The notes under the pieces are model-generated. The model searched no databases. It saw only the letters and a list, made by a program, of their open reading frames with translations, and had not been told where the DNA came from. From assembly GCA_013204685.1 (NCBI GenBank), contig JABMSC010000030.1:1-20187 (forward strand): a stretch of DNA of 20,187 nt, given 5' to 3'. A program made the position numbers and the translations under genes. Source of the stretch: Candidatus Omnitrophota bacterium (lineage in GTDB: Bacteria > Omnitrophota > Gorgyraeia > Tantalellales > Tantalellaceae). Below are positions 7,818 through 15,884 of the stretch, piece after piece. Position 1 is the first letter of the stretch. Each line of letters begins with the position of its first letter.

Positions 7818-8669
7818 TTACATACCTTCGCCGCCTTGAGGCGTTTCTTCCTCGGGCGCTGCCGGAGCAGAACTTGCTAACCCTGAGGTAAGTGCCATAT
7901 AAAAACTCATGAAAGCTACCATCATGACTATGGGAATATAGGACTGAACGGCCGAGTTGAATATCGTGATCACTATCTGGCTGAGGGCCAGCGGCAGCGG
8001 TATAGTTATCACTCCAACAATGAGACCTACGATCAGCGAAATGACCAGACTGATGATCAGCATAAGCAGGAAAAGTGCCATAGTGATCCAGAAATTCGCA
8101 AGTGCCACACTTATCCCACGTTTCAGCGCATTGAAAGCACTGGCGCATCCTGAAAACACACCCGCCTGTACCACTTCATCTTCAATAACGATCGTATAAA
8201 CCGGATAGATCAAGAATGTTATAATTGTTAATCCCACTACTGCGATCACAAAAGCCACAAGTGCTCTTGTAATAATGTTGTCTCCAATAAGCATGATGCC
8301 TGTACTTGCCATTATAAGCAATGCGACTACCACGGTCGTTATGATGATATAGAATATAAGCAGCCACAATATCCTGGTCCAAAACTTTTTCCCGTATTCA
8401 AAAATATTCGCAATACTGGTTATTCCCGTCTTTATCTGCTCCTTAACCAGGCCCATTGCTCCACCCTGCAGGAATACAAATGCCAGGAAAAAGACAATAC
8501 TCACTATGAAAGAAATAGTCAATATACCGGGGTCTCCGACTCTCGCCGGATTGGCCAGCGGCAGGCTGATAAGGCCTACCACCACATTGAACACAAAGAA
8601 TACTGCCACCACATTCATCAGTCTCGATGTTTCACTGAAACCTTTTTTGATAGCTTCAATAATTCCCAT
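7818..8669 (-). CDS. Polytopic membrane protein of unknown function
   Basis: 283 residues; family not recognised with confidence. Hydrophobic segments suggest about six membrane helices: roughly 20-40, 50-70, 100-122, 133-157, 190-220 (long, possibly re-entrant or two helices) and 238-262. The N-terminus (MGIIEAIKKGFSETSRLMN) resembles the short amphipathic start of proteins in which a soluble stretch precedes a glycerophosphodiester-phosphodiesterase-like or DUF-type membrane domain, but this is only a resemblance. The tail is Ala/Pro/Glu-rich (APAAPEEETPQGGEGM). No catalytic motif was seen. AGGAGG lies 7 bases before ATG. The gene has its own promoter (8741-8768) and terminator (7753-7794), so it forms a single-gene unit. 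Confidence 0.85.
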   Translation of the reverse strand: MGIIEAIKKGFSETSRLMNVVAVFFVFNVVVGLISLPLANPARVGDPGILTISFIVSIVFFLAFVFLQGGAMGLVKEQIKTGITSIANIFEYGKKFWTRILWLLIFYIIITTVVVALLIMASTGIMLIGDNIITRALVAFVIAVVGLTIITFLIYPVYTIVIEDEVVQAGVFSGCASAFNALKRGISVALANFWITMALFLLMLIISLVISLIVGLIVGVITIPLPLALSQIVITIFNSAVQSYIPIVMMVAFMSFYMALTSGLASSAPAAPEEETPQGGEGM

Positions 8670-8740
8670 TCTTAACCTCCTTTATACCGAAATTGTGAAA
8701 AACTCTTTATTCCCTATTATATATCCTTATCATTAAATAA

Positions 8741-8768
8741 AGTATAATAAAATACGGTTTAAAGTCAA
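8741..8768 (-). promoter_or_regulatory. Promoter of the membrane protein gene
   Basis: Minus strand: -35 TTGACT (8763-8768), spacer 16, -10 TATACT (8741-8746); five of six matches in each box. The leader of about 65 bases is AT-rich. It starts right after the recR stop codon, so the membrane gene is probably not dependent on dnaX-recR transcription. Confidence 0.6.
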
Positions 8769-8785
8769 ATCAAATAAGTGTATGA

Positions 8786-9388
8786 TCACACTCCGCCGCG
8801 TTCCTCGAACGCCCTCTCGAGAGTGGAAACATCCGCATACTCGATACTGCCTCCCGCAGGCACTCCGCGTGCAAGGCGGGTTACTTTGATCTTCAAAGGA
8901 TTAAGTACCTCCTGAAGATACAATGCGGTCGTCTCCCCTTCTGTGGTAAAATCTGTCGCTATAATAACCTCTTTAATGCCTGTTTTATTTATCCTTTCTA
9001 CAAGCTCCTTGATCTTGAGATCCTCCGGTCCCATGCCGTCAAGCGGAGAGATCTCACCCAGGAGTACATGATAAAGCCCCTTATAAGCCCCTGTCTTCTC
9101 CATGGCTATAACACCGCTCGGCCCCGCAACAACACATACCGCTGAAGAATCCCTGGTTTCATCGGAACATATGGAACAGATCTCTTTTTCGCTCAAATTA
9201 TTGCAAATAGAGCAGAATCTGACATTTTCTTTAACTTCTTTGATATTACGGAGGAGCGTTTCCACCTTTTCGCGGGAAGACTGAAGGATATAGAATGTAA
9301 GCCTTTTAGCCGAACGTGTTCCTATACCCGGCATCTTGCTGAATTCTTCAATGAGCCTCGTCATTGAACCGGGAAGTCCCTTGATCAT
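8786..9388 (-). CDS. recR: Recombination mediator RecR
   Basis: 200 residues, the standard length. RecR acts with RecF/RecO in loading RecA at gaps. Visible: helix-hairpin-helix start (KMPGIGTRSAKRLTFYIL), a zinc-binding set C59, C62, C71, C74 (CSICNN...CSIC), and a Toprim domain with MEKTGAYKGLYHVLLG near 97-111 and ATDFTTEGETTA near 145. The C-terminal RGVPAGGSIEYADVSTLERAFEERG (in parts) is classic. Its ATG overlaps the dnaX stop as ATGA, implying translational coupling. Many bacteria carry ybaB (a nucleoid protein gene) between dnaX and recR; here it is absent. Confidence 0.97.
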   Translation of the reverse strand: MIKGLPGSMTRLIEEFSKMPGIGTRSAKRLTFYILQSSREKVETLLRNIKEVKENVRFCSICNNLSEKEICSICSDETRDSSAVCVVAGPSGVIAMEKTGAYKGLYHVLLGEISPLDGMGPEDLKIKELVERINKTGIKEVIIATDFTTEGETTALYLQEVLNPLKIKVTRLARGVPAGGSIEYADVSTLERAFEERGGV

Positions 9389-11100
9389 GTCACATCCTCC
9401 ATAAAATCACGTACGACATGACCGCCGAAAACATCCATAGCCCTTTCAACGATCGGCTTCATCTCCTCTTTTGATTTGGTTTTTCTCTGGGCAGCGCTTT
9501 CCTTCTCTTCTTTGCCGTCACCCAGAAAATCCAAAACCGAAAACTCTACCCGTAAAGGATGCCCCGTGACTTTTTCAACAGCTTCTTCGATCAGTTTTCT
9601 GTTGTCGCCGGCTTCCACGGCTTCCTTGTTAAACACATGATCCTGCCCGAACCCTACGATAAATTTTCTGTTGTCGGCTTCAACGGGTTTGGCGACATTG
9701 AGAAAAGTAAAAAGAGACATCTTCTTGCTTTTAACGTAGTTCAATATGGCTTTCCAATGCGCGCCGGCCTGCTCCACAGTTAAAATCTCTGAGGTGTTTT
9801 CATCGTTTCCATCGGAAGACACCTCTTCGGCGGAAGTCTCCGCATGCACGCTGGCAGAACTTTGCACTTCAGGAAGATCGGATGTTTCTTTCTTCGTCCC
9901 GCCGTTATCAATAGAAGCCGGTGAACTCTGCCTCGTCGGCTTGTCTCCCGCCGGAAATCCGTCTTTACTGATATTGTCCAGTTTTTCCAAAACGGCGGGC
10001 AGCGACAGCATGTTCCCTCTTCTGGTAAGTCTTATAAGAGCGATCTCCAAAGGCGCCCTTGCGAACATTGCCCCCTTCATCAAGGTTATGCACTGCGAAA
10101 GATTCTGCAGTATATACAGCACTTCCTCCATTGAAAGTTTTTCTATCTGGGAACTTATGCGTCCCAGTTCATCTTCGGAAAACATCATGTCACGCGTGGG
10201 CGCGCCGGTTGTTTTTATCACCATAATATCCCTGTAATGCGCTATAAGGCTATTTGCGATAAATACCGGGTCTTTGCCCAGAGAGATCATCTCATCGAGC
10301 GTTCTTGCGACAGTTGCTGCGTCTCCGGTAATAACGGCTTCCGCAAGATCGAACATCTCATCCTTATGTACGATGCCGAGAAGTTCGATCACGTCGCCCG
10401 CGGTTATTTTCTCGCCGGAAAACGAGATCGCCTGGTCAAGTATTACGAGGCCGTCACGCATGCTTCCATCTGCGGCCCGCGCTATGAGTAACGCCGCTTT
10501 TTCATCAAGAGCGATCTTTTCCGTTTTAGCTATATCCATAACACGGTCGAATATCATCCTTGGAGGAATACGCCTGAACTCAAATCTCTGACAGCGCGAC
10601 ATGATCGTTGAAATAACTTTATGCGGTTCAGTCGTCGCGAAAATAAACCTGACATGAGCGGGCGGCTCTTCCAGTGTTTTTAAAAGTGCATTGAACGCTC
10701 CCTGCGACAGCATATGGACCTCATCGATGATGTATATCTTAAACCTGCTTTTTGACGGGGAAAACTTCACATTCTCACGCAGGGTTCTTATTTCATCAAC
10801 ACCGTTATTTGATGCACCGTCTATTTCAAGCACATCGATGTTGTTTCCTCGAGTTATCTCTTTGCAGGAGGTGCACTGGTTGCACGGGCTATCCTTGGGA
10901 GATTTTTCACAATTCAATGCTTTGGAAAGAAGTCTGGCAACAGAGGTTTTACCTACCCCTCTCGGTCCGCTGAAAATATGGGCATTCGCGCTGCGATCCT
11001 GGAGGACAGAATTTTTGAGTGTTCTCGTTACTGTTTCCTGCCCGATCACATCCTCGAAAGTCTGCGGTCTGTATTTTTGGGCTAATACCTGATATGACAT
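9385..11100 (-). CDS. dnaX: DNA polymerase III subunit gamma/tau
   Basis: 571 residues. It is the ATPase of the clamp loader that opens and loads the beta clamp and bridges polymerase cores. Walker A GPRGVGKT at 45-52; zinc-binding C64, C73, C76, C79; Walker B IIDEVH at 124-129; SRC arginine-finger motif at 168-170 after ATTEPHKV. After the clamp-loader domains (about residue 360) comes a Ser/Glu-rich linker (about 385-440), then a C-terminal domain with HWKAILNYVKSKK and a conserved FNKEAVE-type end. I found no A-AAA-AAG slippery run, so programmed frameshifting to a short gamma form is not supported. No strong ribosome site precedes the ATG. It is the first gene of dnaX-recR. Confidence 0.97.
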   Translation of the reverse strand: MSYQVLAQKYRPQTFEDVIGQETVTRTLKNSVLQDRSANAHIFSGPRGVGKTSVARLLSKALNCEKSPKDSPCNQCTSCKEITRGNNIDVLEIDGASNNGVDEIRTLRENVKFSPSKSRFKIYIIDEVHMLSQGAFNALLKTLEEPPAHVRFIFATTEPHKVISTIMSRCQRFEFRRIPPRMIFDRVMDIAKTEKIALDEKAALLIARAADGSMRDGLVILDQAISFSGEKITAGDVIELLGIVHKDEMFDLAEAVITGDAATVARTLDEMISLGKDPVFIANSLIAHYRDIMVIKTTGAPTRDMMFSEDELGRISSQIEKLSMEEVLYILQNLSQCITLMKGAMFARAPLEIALIRLTRRGNMLSLPAVLEKLDNISKDGFPAGDKPTRQSSPASIDNGGTKKETSDLPEVQSSASVHAETSAEEVSSDGNDENTSEILTVEQAGAHWKAILNYVKSKKMSLFTFLNVAKPVEADNRKFIVGFGQDHVFNKEAVEAGDNRKLIEEAVEKVTGHPLRVEFSVLDFLGDGKEEKESAAQRKTKSKEEMKPIVERAMDVFGGHVVRDFMEDVT

Positions 11101-11169
11101 AATAGTAAGTATTCGGTGTTCAGAATAACGATGACGTAAAATTAGAAATAGTTAAGTAACGGCTCTATC

Positions 11170-11198
11170 TTTATATCACAGGGCAGCTTCAAATTCAA
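11170..11198 (-). promoter_or_regulatory. Candidate promoter of dnaX-recR
   Basis: Minus strand: -35 TTGAAT (11193-11198, four of six), spacer 17, -10 TATAAA (11170-11175, five of six). It would give a leader of about 65 bases. The hairpin-like AATGCA-GAATT-TGCATT (about 11204-11220) just upstream could be a weak terminator for the preceding gene, but no T tract follows it. Confidence 0.45.
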
Positions 11199-11225
11199 GA
11201 AGAATGCAGAATTTGCATTGATAGT

Positions 11226-12008
11226 TTACTTTCCCTCCCCCTCGAAATACTCCACCATCCTGGAACATATGCGAGAACGGTCTATATAAGGCCCTTCCAA
11301 TTTGCCGCCCTTTCCCTTGGCGCCCTTTACGGGCCCGGGGCCTTGACCCATCGGAGCCGGCGGGGGAGCAATGCCCCCTGAAGCGGTTATCTCAGAAATT
11401 AAACATGATTTTTTCCAGTCGTTAAAGCATCCTGAAATTGCTTTAGCGAACCCTCGAAAAACTATCAGTACATCACCTTCGTTCTTTGGAGCGCGATAAA
11501 GCATGTAATTGTAAAGCTCGTCTTCGGTCATCGCCCGGTCACCGGTAGACGAGCCTGAGGCAACAGTCACAGGAACATTGGTGCACGGCGTTAAGGTATA
11601 GGTGCTTGAAGCGCCTTGCGGAAAAGGAATGTTTCCATGAGAATACCCCCTCTGCCACTTTCTCATGCCATTTTCCAAAGCTCCGGAAATAGCCCGCACG
11701 CACTCTATGTACTCGCGGGACTTTCCTTTTCTGCTGAAGTTCGACATTATGCTTTTCGCCGTTAAAACTGTCCGGCCCATATCGCCGGAGGAAAGCTGGC
11801 CGCGGGACCCCTCGACATCTACATCCTTGACAGTAACCGAATCCTGCCATTTTGTCCAGGCGCTCTCGATAAGCGTGGAAATTTCTTCGGCAAATTCCTT
11901 TTTACTTTCGAGGCCTGAGAAAAGATCTGTCCCCTCTTCCGCCAATAGCCCAGCGGAAAAAAGAAGAATAAATAAAAGCGGTATGATCAGTGGTGAAATA
12001 TATCGCAT
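11226..12008 (-). CDS. Secreted protein of unknown function
   Basis: 260 residues, not recognised. It starts with a clear signal peptide: MRYISP, a hydrophobic core to about residue 21, and a likely cleavage after AGLLA before EEGTD. There is no lipobox cysteine. The mature part has a charged helical N-terminal half (FAEEISTLIESAWTKWQDSV) with two Trp in WTKWQ, five cysteines (one near 103, one near 142, a pair CFNDWKKSC near 194-201, and one near 247), and a Pro/Gly/Lys-rich linker (APPPAPMGQGPGP, about 214-240) before a short conserved-looking end YIDRSRICSRMVEYFEGEGK. It could be a periplasmic or surface helical-bundle protein with disulfides. The ATG directly follows a repeat region and has no visible Shine-Dalgarno site, so translation starts poorly or differently. 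Confidence 0.75.
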   Translation of the reverse strand: MRYISPLIIPLLFILLFSAGLLAEEGTDLFSGLESKKEFAEEISTLIESAWTKWQDSVTVKDVDVEGSRGQLSSGDMGRTVLTAKSIMSNFSRKGKSREYIECVRAISGALENGMRKWQRGYSHGNIPFPQGASSTYTLTPCTNVPVTVASGSSTGDRAMTEDELYNYMLYRAPKNEGDVLIVFRGFAKAISGCFNDWKKSCLISEITASGGIAPPPAPMGQGPGPVKGAKGKGGKLEGPYIDRSRICSRMVEYFEGEGK

Positions 12009-12294
12009 GATTCGGGTTTCGTCGTTCGTGTTTCGTGGCCCGTTACAAATTTCTTCGAATTTGTAACGGGCCGTGGTTCGGTGTTCGTAAGCTCACCCTC
12101 TTTGTTGCTCGCCTGGTATTGAGATTGACCGATCCCAGGAGGGCTTCCCTCGACAGGCTCGGGACTCCGCTCGGAACAGGCGGCACTTCCTCGGACATTA
12201 CGTCCTCGGTCGCTTCGCTCGTTCCATTCGCTCGCAATGACGCCAAGGGGGAGGCTTTTGCTTGCCTCTTAACGCTTACCCCTGACCCTTGCCT
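12009..12294. repeat. Non-coding mosaic of short repeats
   Basis: 286 bases without a gene, composed of several repeat types: TTCGGGTTTCGTCGTTCGTG-like tracts (12011-12036) and TTCGGTGTTCG (12077-12087); a perfect hairpin (12037-12072); a CCCTCGACAGGCTCGGGAC block (12148-12166) followed by CCGCTCGGAACAGGCGG; a GGTCGCTTCGCTCGTTCC / TTCGCTCGCAATGACG block (12208-12242), which on the minus strand reads CGTCATTGCGAGCGAA, a short motif I recall as widespread in environmental bacterial genomes; and GAGGC-N8-GCCTC (12251-12268). Nothing here looks coding. The 3' part lies just past the glycosyltransferase stop but lacks a U tract after any stem. Confidence 0.7.
12037..12072. repeat. Perfect 15-bp inverted repeat (hairpin)
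   Basis: Arms GGCCCGTTACAAATT (12037-12051) and AATTTGTAACGGGCC (12058-12072), loop TCTTCG. It lies 29 bases upstream of the secreted-protein ATG, so its mRNA leader could carry this stem. No T tract flanks it, so a terminator role is not supported; it looks like a mobile or extragenic palindromic repeat. Confidence 0.85.
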
Positions 12295-13626
12295 CTATAC
12301 AATGCTCCTGAAAAGGTCCAGATACTGCTGACCTATACTCTCCCATGTCCAGGCATGTCTGATCTTATCGTTAAATGCCAGTACCCGTTTAACGCTTTGG
12401 GGCCAATTATCGGCAGCGTAGGCGATAGCTTTTCCTACATTCTGAGCGAAATTTTCCGGAGGATCATCTGTGATCCTGGCAAGAATACCTCTAGGGGTAA
12501 CCACGCCCCAACCCTCATCAATTCCTGAATCTATATCAAACATGTATCTGGGGCCGTTGGTATCGGCGGAGATCGCCATGTTCCCACGCGCAGAAGCCTC
12601 TATAAGAGACATGCCGAATGGTTCTTTAAGAGTCGGCAGTATGTACATGTGGTCTTCATCCAAAACACTCTTTTTCTCTTCAAGAGGACTTATGGCACTA
12701 AAGAGCCTGAACTTTACTTCCAGATTCTCCGGCACATCTTTTATCTCGCTCTTAAGCTGTTCGATATACCCGTCAGATGACGGGATCCCGGCTATGGTCA
12801 GACAAAATTTATTGCACGTTGAAAGCCTTGCGGCCTCCTTCGCGCCCTTGATCGAATAATCTATTCCCTTACTCGGATCAATCCGGCAAAAAGTAACAAG
12901 TTTGATAACTTCGGGTTTGGTTTTTAATTTTCGTTCGACTTCATCGTCGGTCATTATAAACCTTTCATTGCACCCGCTCACGATAAGCTTTATCTTGCTG
13001 TCGTATTTTTCAGGATCATCTCCGGATTCAGCGATGATCTCCTTAAAGTCTTCATTTACCATGGGACTGTTACCGATAATAATATCAGCATACTTACACA
13101 TTGATTCCCATTTTCTTATCCTGCCGAGGATCTCTTTGGTTCCTTCATATGCCCCGACAAATGCTCCGTCTTTAGTAACATAGGTGGTTTCAAGCGCATG
13201 AAGATATGATACTGTTTTCGCTTTGACCTTACCCGTGAGTTCTTTTGCAATATATCCCGGGATAATATGATGTCCCTGGAGGCTCACAATATCATACTCT
13301 CCATCGTGCTCTTTTATCCACTTAATGGCCGTTTGAGCAAAACGCATGATACGGTCAAGCTCTTCTTCCTTGGTCCCCACATAGGGCTGTTCTATCCCCT
13401 CGTCAAGAAGGAACCTGATCACCGTCAGATCCCCGCGAGTTTCGATACTGTACGGAACTTCGGCGTCAATTAATTTTACGCCGAGAAGTGTCTTTTTAGT
13501 ATGGATCGCAATAATAAAAACTTTTTGTCCCAGCTTTAAGAACTGATCGGCTACATGTTCAACATGCACTCCTCCACCGCCAGTGGAAGTCTTCTCAAAC
13601 TGCAGTGATACTATAGCAATGTTCAT
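12295..13626 (-). CDS. GT-B glycosyltransferase, family 4 type
   Basis: 443 residues, full length for a GT4 enzyme. It should transfer a sugar from a nucleotide-sugar donor with retention of configuration; donor and acceptor cannot be read from sequence. Seen: N-terminal MNIAIVSLQF with a GGGG loop (16-19) and HVADQFLKLGQKV, a LQGHHIIPGYIA/YLHALE region (117-146), GNSPMVNEDFK (185-195), start of the second Rossmann domain with TFCRIDPSKGID (245-256), and the EX7E motif EPFGMSLIE (335-343) followed by DTNGP. The end HAWTWESIGQQYLDLF resembles sucrose-phosphate-synthase-like GT4 proteins. AAGGAC precedes ATG. It follows the ROK kinase by 13 bases, so the two are co-transcribed and may act in one sugar pathway. 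Confidence 0.9.
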   Translation of the reverse strand: MNIAIVSLQFEKTSTGGGGVHVEHVADQFLKLGQKVFIIAIHTKKTLLGVKLIDAEVPYSIETRGDLTVIRFLLDEGIEQPYVGTKEEELDRIMRFAQTAIKWIKEHDGEYDIVSLQGHHIIPGYIAKELTGKVKAKTVSYLHALETTYVTKDGAFVGAYEGTKEILGRIRKWESMCKYADIIIGNSPMVNEDFKEIIAESGDDPEKYDSKIKLIVSGCNERFIMTDDEVERKLKTKPEVIKLVTFCRIDPSKGIDYSIKGAKEAARLSTCNKFCLTIAGIPSSDGYIEQLKSEIKDVPENLEVKFRLFSAISPLEEKKSVLDEDHMYILPTLKEPFGMSLIEASARGNMAISADTNGPRYMFDIDSGIDEGWGVVTPRGILARITDDPPENFAQNVGKAIAYAADNWPQSVKRVLAFNDKIRHAWTWESIGQQYLDLFRSIV

Positions 13627-13639
13627 TTAGTGTCCTTAT

Positions 13640-14656
13640 CTATTTCTGCCTCTTCTTCCCTTTCTCCAAGGCCGCTATCTCCGAGGGTTTCAACAGTACA
13701 GATGCCGCTCCGAATATCCCGACATCCCTCTTCAAGCGTGCCTGGACTACGGGCGTTTTATCCGCAAATATATTTATGGAGTGGGTCGGTATTGTCTTCC
13801 TTATCTCTTTAAAGAGGACATCCCCCATAAGGGACACGCCCCCTCCGATAACTATGATCTCCGGATCAAGCACATTTATCATACTTCCAAGCCATATACC
13901 GATCAGCCTGCCTTCTTCAGCAATGGTTTCCAGCGCCAGGCGGTCCCCTTCATCCGCCGCATCGCTTAAAACGATCATGGTCAGGTCATTCAACCGGCCG
14001 TCTACCATATCGATCAAATTAGTTTTTAGACCGGGATTTTTTTCGAGTTTCCTGCGCAGTCTCTTTATTGTATACGGACCTGATGCCAGGGCCTCGATAC
14101 ATCCGATATTCCCGCAGTTACACTTGCCGTATTTGTCATCATAATTTATAGTCATATGACCGCCCTCACCGGCCATTCCGTTCTTCCCATGAAAGACCTT
14201 TCCGTTAATGATGATAGCGGTGCCTATACCGGTACTTACCGTCACATACAACACATGCTTGTACCCCCTGGCTGCCCCCCATATGACCTCGGCCATACCA
14301 GCCGCATTGGCGTCATTTTCCAGGCGTGTCTTTATTCTGAATTTTTTTCTGATGAGAGAAGCAAGCGGGACTTCGTTCCATCCGGGAAGGTTTGGCGGAT
14401 TATGCACTATCCCTTTTACCGGGTTAAGGGGCCCCGGCGCGCACACCCCTATCCCCTCTATATGTTCTTTGCCGGTTCCGCTCATCTGGAGAACTTTTCC
14501 GATAGATTCGTAAACCTGTTCCAGCGAACCCTCAAACCCATCTTTGGCATGTGTGGGTAACACGACTTTTTTCTTGAGTTTGCCATCTCGAATGCTGATA
14601 ATACCCGTCGCGACTTTTGTGCCGCCAATGTCCACACCTATCACGTATTTTTTCAT
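13640..14656 (-). CDS. ROK-family sugar kinase (glucokinase-like)
   Basis: 338 residues. ROK kinases phosphorylate free hexoses; glucose is the commonest substrate, others include mannose, fructose, ManNAc and GlcNAc. Phosphate-binding DIGGTKVATG (9-18), catalytic D115 in LENDANAAG, a GEGGHM block (164-168) with H167, and the zinc set C179, C181, C186 in CNCGNIGCIEALASG with E188 as sugar ligand. IVIGGGVSLM is the C-terminal adenine-side motif. The N-terminus starts directly with the ATPase fold and has no DNA-binding domain, so this is an enzyme and not a ROK repressor. AAAGGAG lies about 9 bases before ATG. It is first in a two-gene operon with the glycosyltransferase. Confidence 0.93.
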   Translation of the reverse strand: MKKYVIGVDIGGTKVATGIISIRDGKLKKKVVLPTHAKDGFEGSLEQVYESIGKVLQMSGTGKEHIEGIGVCAPGPLNPVKGIVHNPPNLPGWNEVPLASLIRKKFRIKTRLENDANAAGMAEVIWGAARGYKHVLYVTVSTGIGTAIIINGKVFHGKNGMAGEGGHMTINYDDKYGKCNCGNIGCIEALASGPYTIKRLRRKLEKNPGLKTNLIDMVDGRLNDLTMIVLSDAADEGDRLALETIAEEGRLIGIWLGSMINVLDPEIIVIGGGVSLMGDVLFKEIRKTIPTHSINIFADKTPVVQARLKRDVGIFGAASVLLKPSEIAALEKGKKRQK

Positions 14657-14710
14657 CGGAAAAGCTCCTTTCTATCTATAAAAAGGTCAGGAATATCATT
14701 TGGAGTGCTT

Positions 14711-14740
14711 ATTATCACACGAAAGGACTATGTGGGTCAA
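14711..14740 (-). promoter_or_regulatory. Promoter of the ROK kinase-glycosyltransferase operon
   Basis: Minus strand: -35 TTGACC (14735-14740, five of six), spacer 18, -10 GATAAT (14711-14716, five of six) preceded by TGT. The start would be near 14703, giving a leader of about 47 bases. The 14657-14813 gap otherwise holds no gene. Confidence 0.6.
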
Positions 14741-14813
14741 GTCGGATTACGAGCTTTTGAGGAAACTTTCGATCACAGTGTATATGCAGAAAAGTTCTTT
14801 TTGAAGCAAAAAA

Positions 14814-15842
14814 TTAAAAAATCTTACTCCACTCTCTAGGTTTACGTTTCTTCCAGCTCCCCTTGTGATATGCATAACTTGCCAGTAGCGGCAGGGCCAG
14901 AGTTGCTTCGGCAAACACCATTTGTTCGAAAGACGAATCAACTTTCCCCCAGGAATTAGCTTCCTTAAGGGTTGAGCTTGAGCATGCTCCGTCGCGAACG
15001 TCGGCAACCGTTATCTGAACGGCATATTTATGCATCTCGGCATTCTTGCCCAGAACTTCCGCGCAGACAACAGTATCCTGAACAAAATTCTTCGGAACTC
15101 CCCCGCCGATTATAAGAAGTCCCGTAGTGCCCGCCTTTATCTTTACTTCGGTTAATTCACGGAAGTCTTTTACCGAATCGATGGATAGCCCTTTTCCTTC
15201 ATTCTTCCACTGGTGCAGTACGAGTCCAAACCCTGCGCTGGAGTCAGAAAACGCGGGACAGAAGACCGGAACTTTTTTCTCGTAAGCTGTCTGTATCAAT
15301 GAATTTTTCTTTTTGGATTTCCTTTTGAGGTATTTGCCCATCTCAGAGATAAATTCTCTGGAAGAATACGGGCGCTCTTCCAGTTTGCCGGCAATTTCAG
15401 TAACGGTTTTATCACAAGCCTGAAGCTCTTCTTCGTCAATGTATGTATCGTATATACGGTCTATATAGAGGCCCCTCAACATACTATCATCTACATGCTG
15501 CGTGCCCATATAATGCTTAAATCCCAGCGCTTCGAAAAAATCCATATCCACAATGCTGGCCCCCGTAGCAACAACAGCATCTATCATGTTGTTCTTGATC
15601 ATATCAACATAAATTTGCATGCATCCCGCGGCGCTTGTGCTGCCCGCAAGAGATAAAATGGTTGTGCATTTTTTGTCGCGCAGCATTTTATCGAATATCT
15701 CTGACGCATTGGCCAGATCCCGGGCGGAAAATGACATTTTCCCCATAGCCTTGATGATCTTAGTTGAATCAAAACTTTTTATGTCAATGTGCTCGACCGG
15801 ATTTTTTAATAACTTCTTTTTTAGTTCCTTTTTTCTTTTCAC
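14814..15842 (-). CDS. Deoxyhypusine-synthase-family protein, likely a polyamine aminobutyltransferase (homospermidine-synthase type)
   Basis: 342 residues from GTG at 15842. A TTG at 15848 also opens the frame but is only 3 bases from its AGGAG; GTG is 9 bases from it. The fold is that of NAD-dependent DHS: LAGSTSAAGC, ATGASIVDMD, GFKHYMGTQHVDD, FCPAFSDSSAGFGL, GLLIIGGGVPKNFVQDT, and SWGKV with the lysine equivalent to human K329 (residue 300 from GTG). At the position where human DHS has GGG-V-KHH, this protein has GGGVPKNF, so the His pair is missing. Bacteria have no eIF5A, and bacterial DHS homologues have been linked to making homospermidine or related polyamines (SpeY type, from memory). 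The product here is inference. It is the last gene of speD-ureohydrolase-DHS, 36-42 bases after the ureohydrolase. Confidence 0.88.
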   Translation of the reverse strand: MKRKKELKKKLLKNPVEHIDIKSFDSTKIIKAMGKMSFSARDLANASEIFDKMLRDKKCTTILSLAGSTSAAGCMQIYVDMIKNNMIDAVVATGASIVDMDFFEALGFKHYMGTQHVDDSMLRGLYIDRIYDTYIDEEELQACDKTVTEIAGKLEERPYSSREFISEMGKYLKRKSKKKNSLIQTAYEKKVPVFCPAFSDSSAGFGLVLHQWKNEGKGLSIDSVKDFRELTEVKIKAGTTGLLIIGGGVPKNFVQDTVVCAEVLGKNAEMHKYAVQITVADVRDGACSSSTLKEANSWGKVDSSFEQMVFAEATLALPLLASYAYHKGSWKKRKPREWSKIF

Positions 15843-15884
15843 TTTCAATTTCTCCTTTTATAAATCAGCACCCGGAACTCAGCA

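Noticed and set aside
9385..11100. Programmed -1 frameshift in dnaX
   Set aside because: I saw no A-AAA-AAG or similar slippery run with a downstream stem in the linker region, and the long frame is intact.
12037..12072. Rho-independent terminator
   Set aside because: The stem is perfect, but neither side has a T tract on the relevant strand, and it lies upstream of a gene and amid repeats.
14814..15842. Calling the DHS-family gene a true deoxyhypusine synthase that modifies eIF5A
   Set aside because: Bacteria do not have eIF5A, the gene is in a polyamine operon, and the His pair of the human active site is replaced by PKNF.
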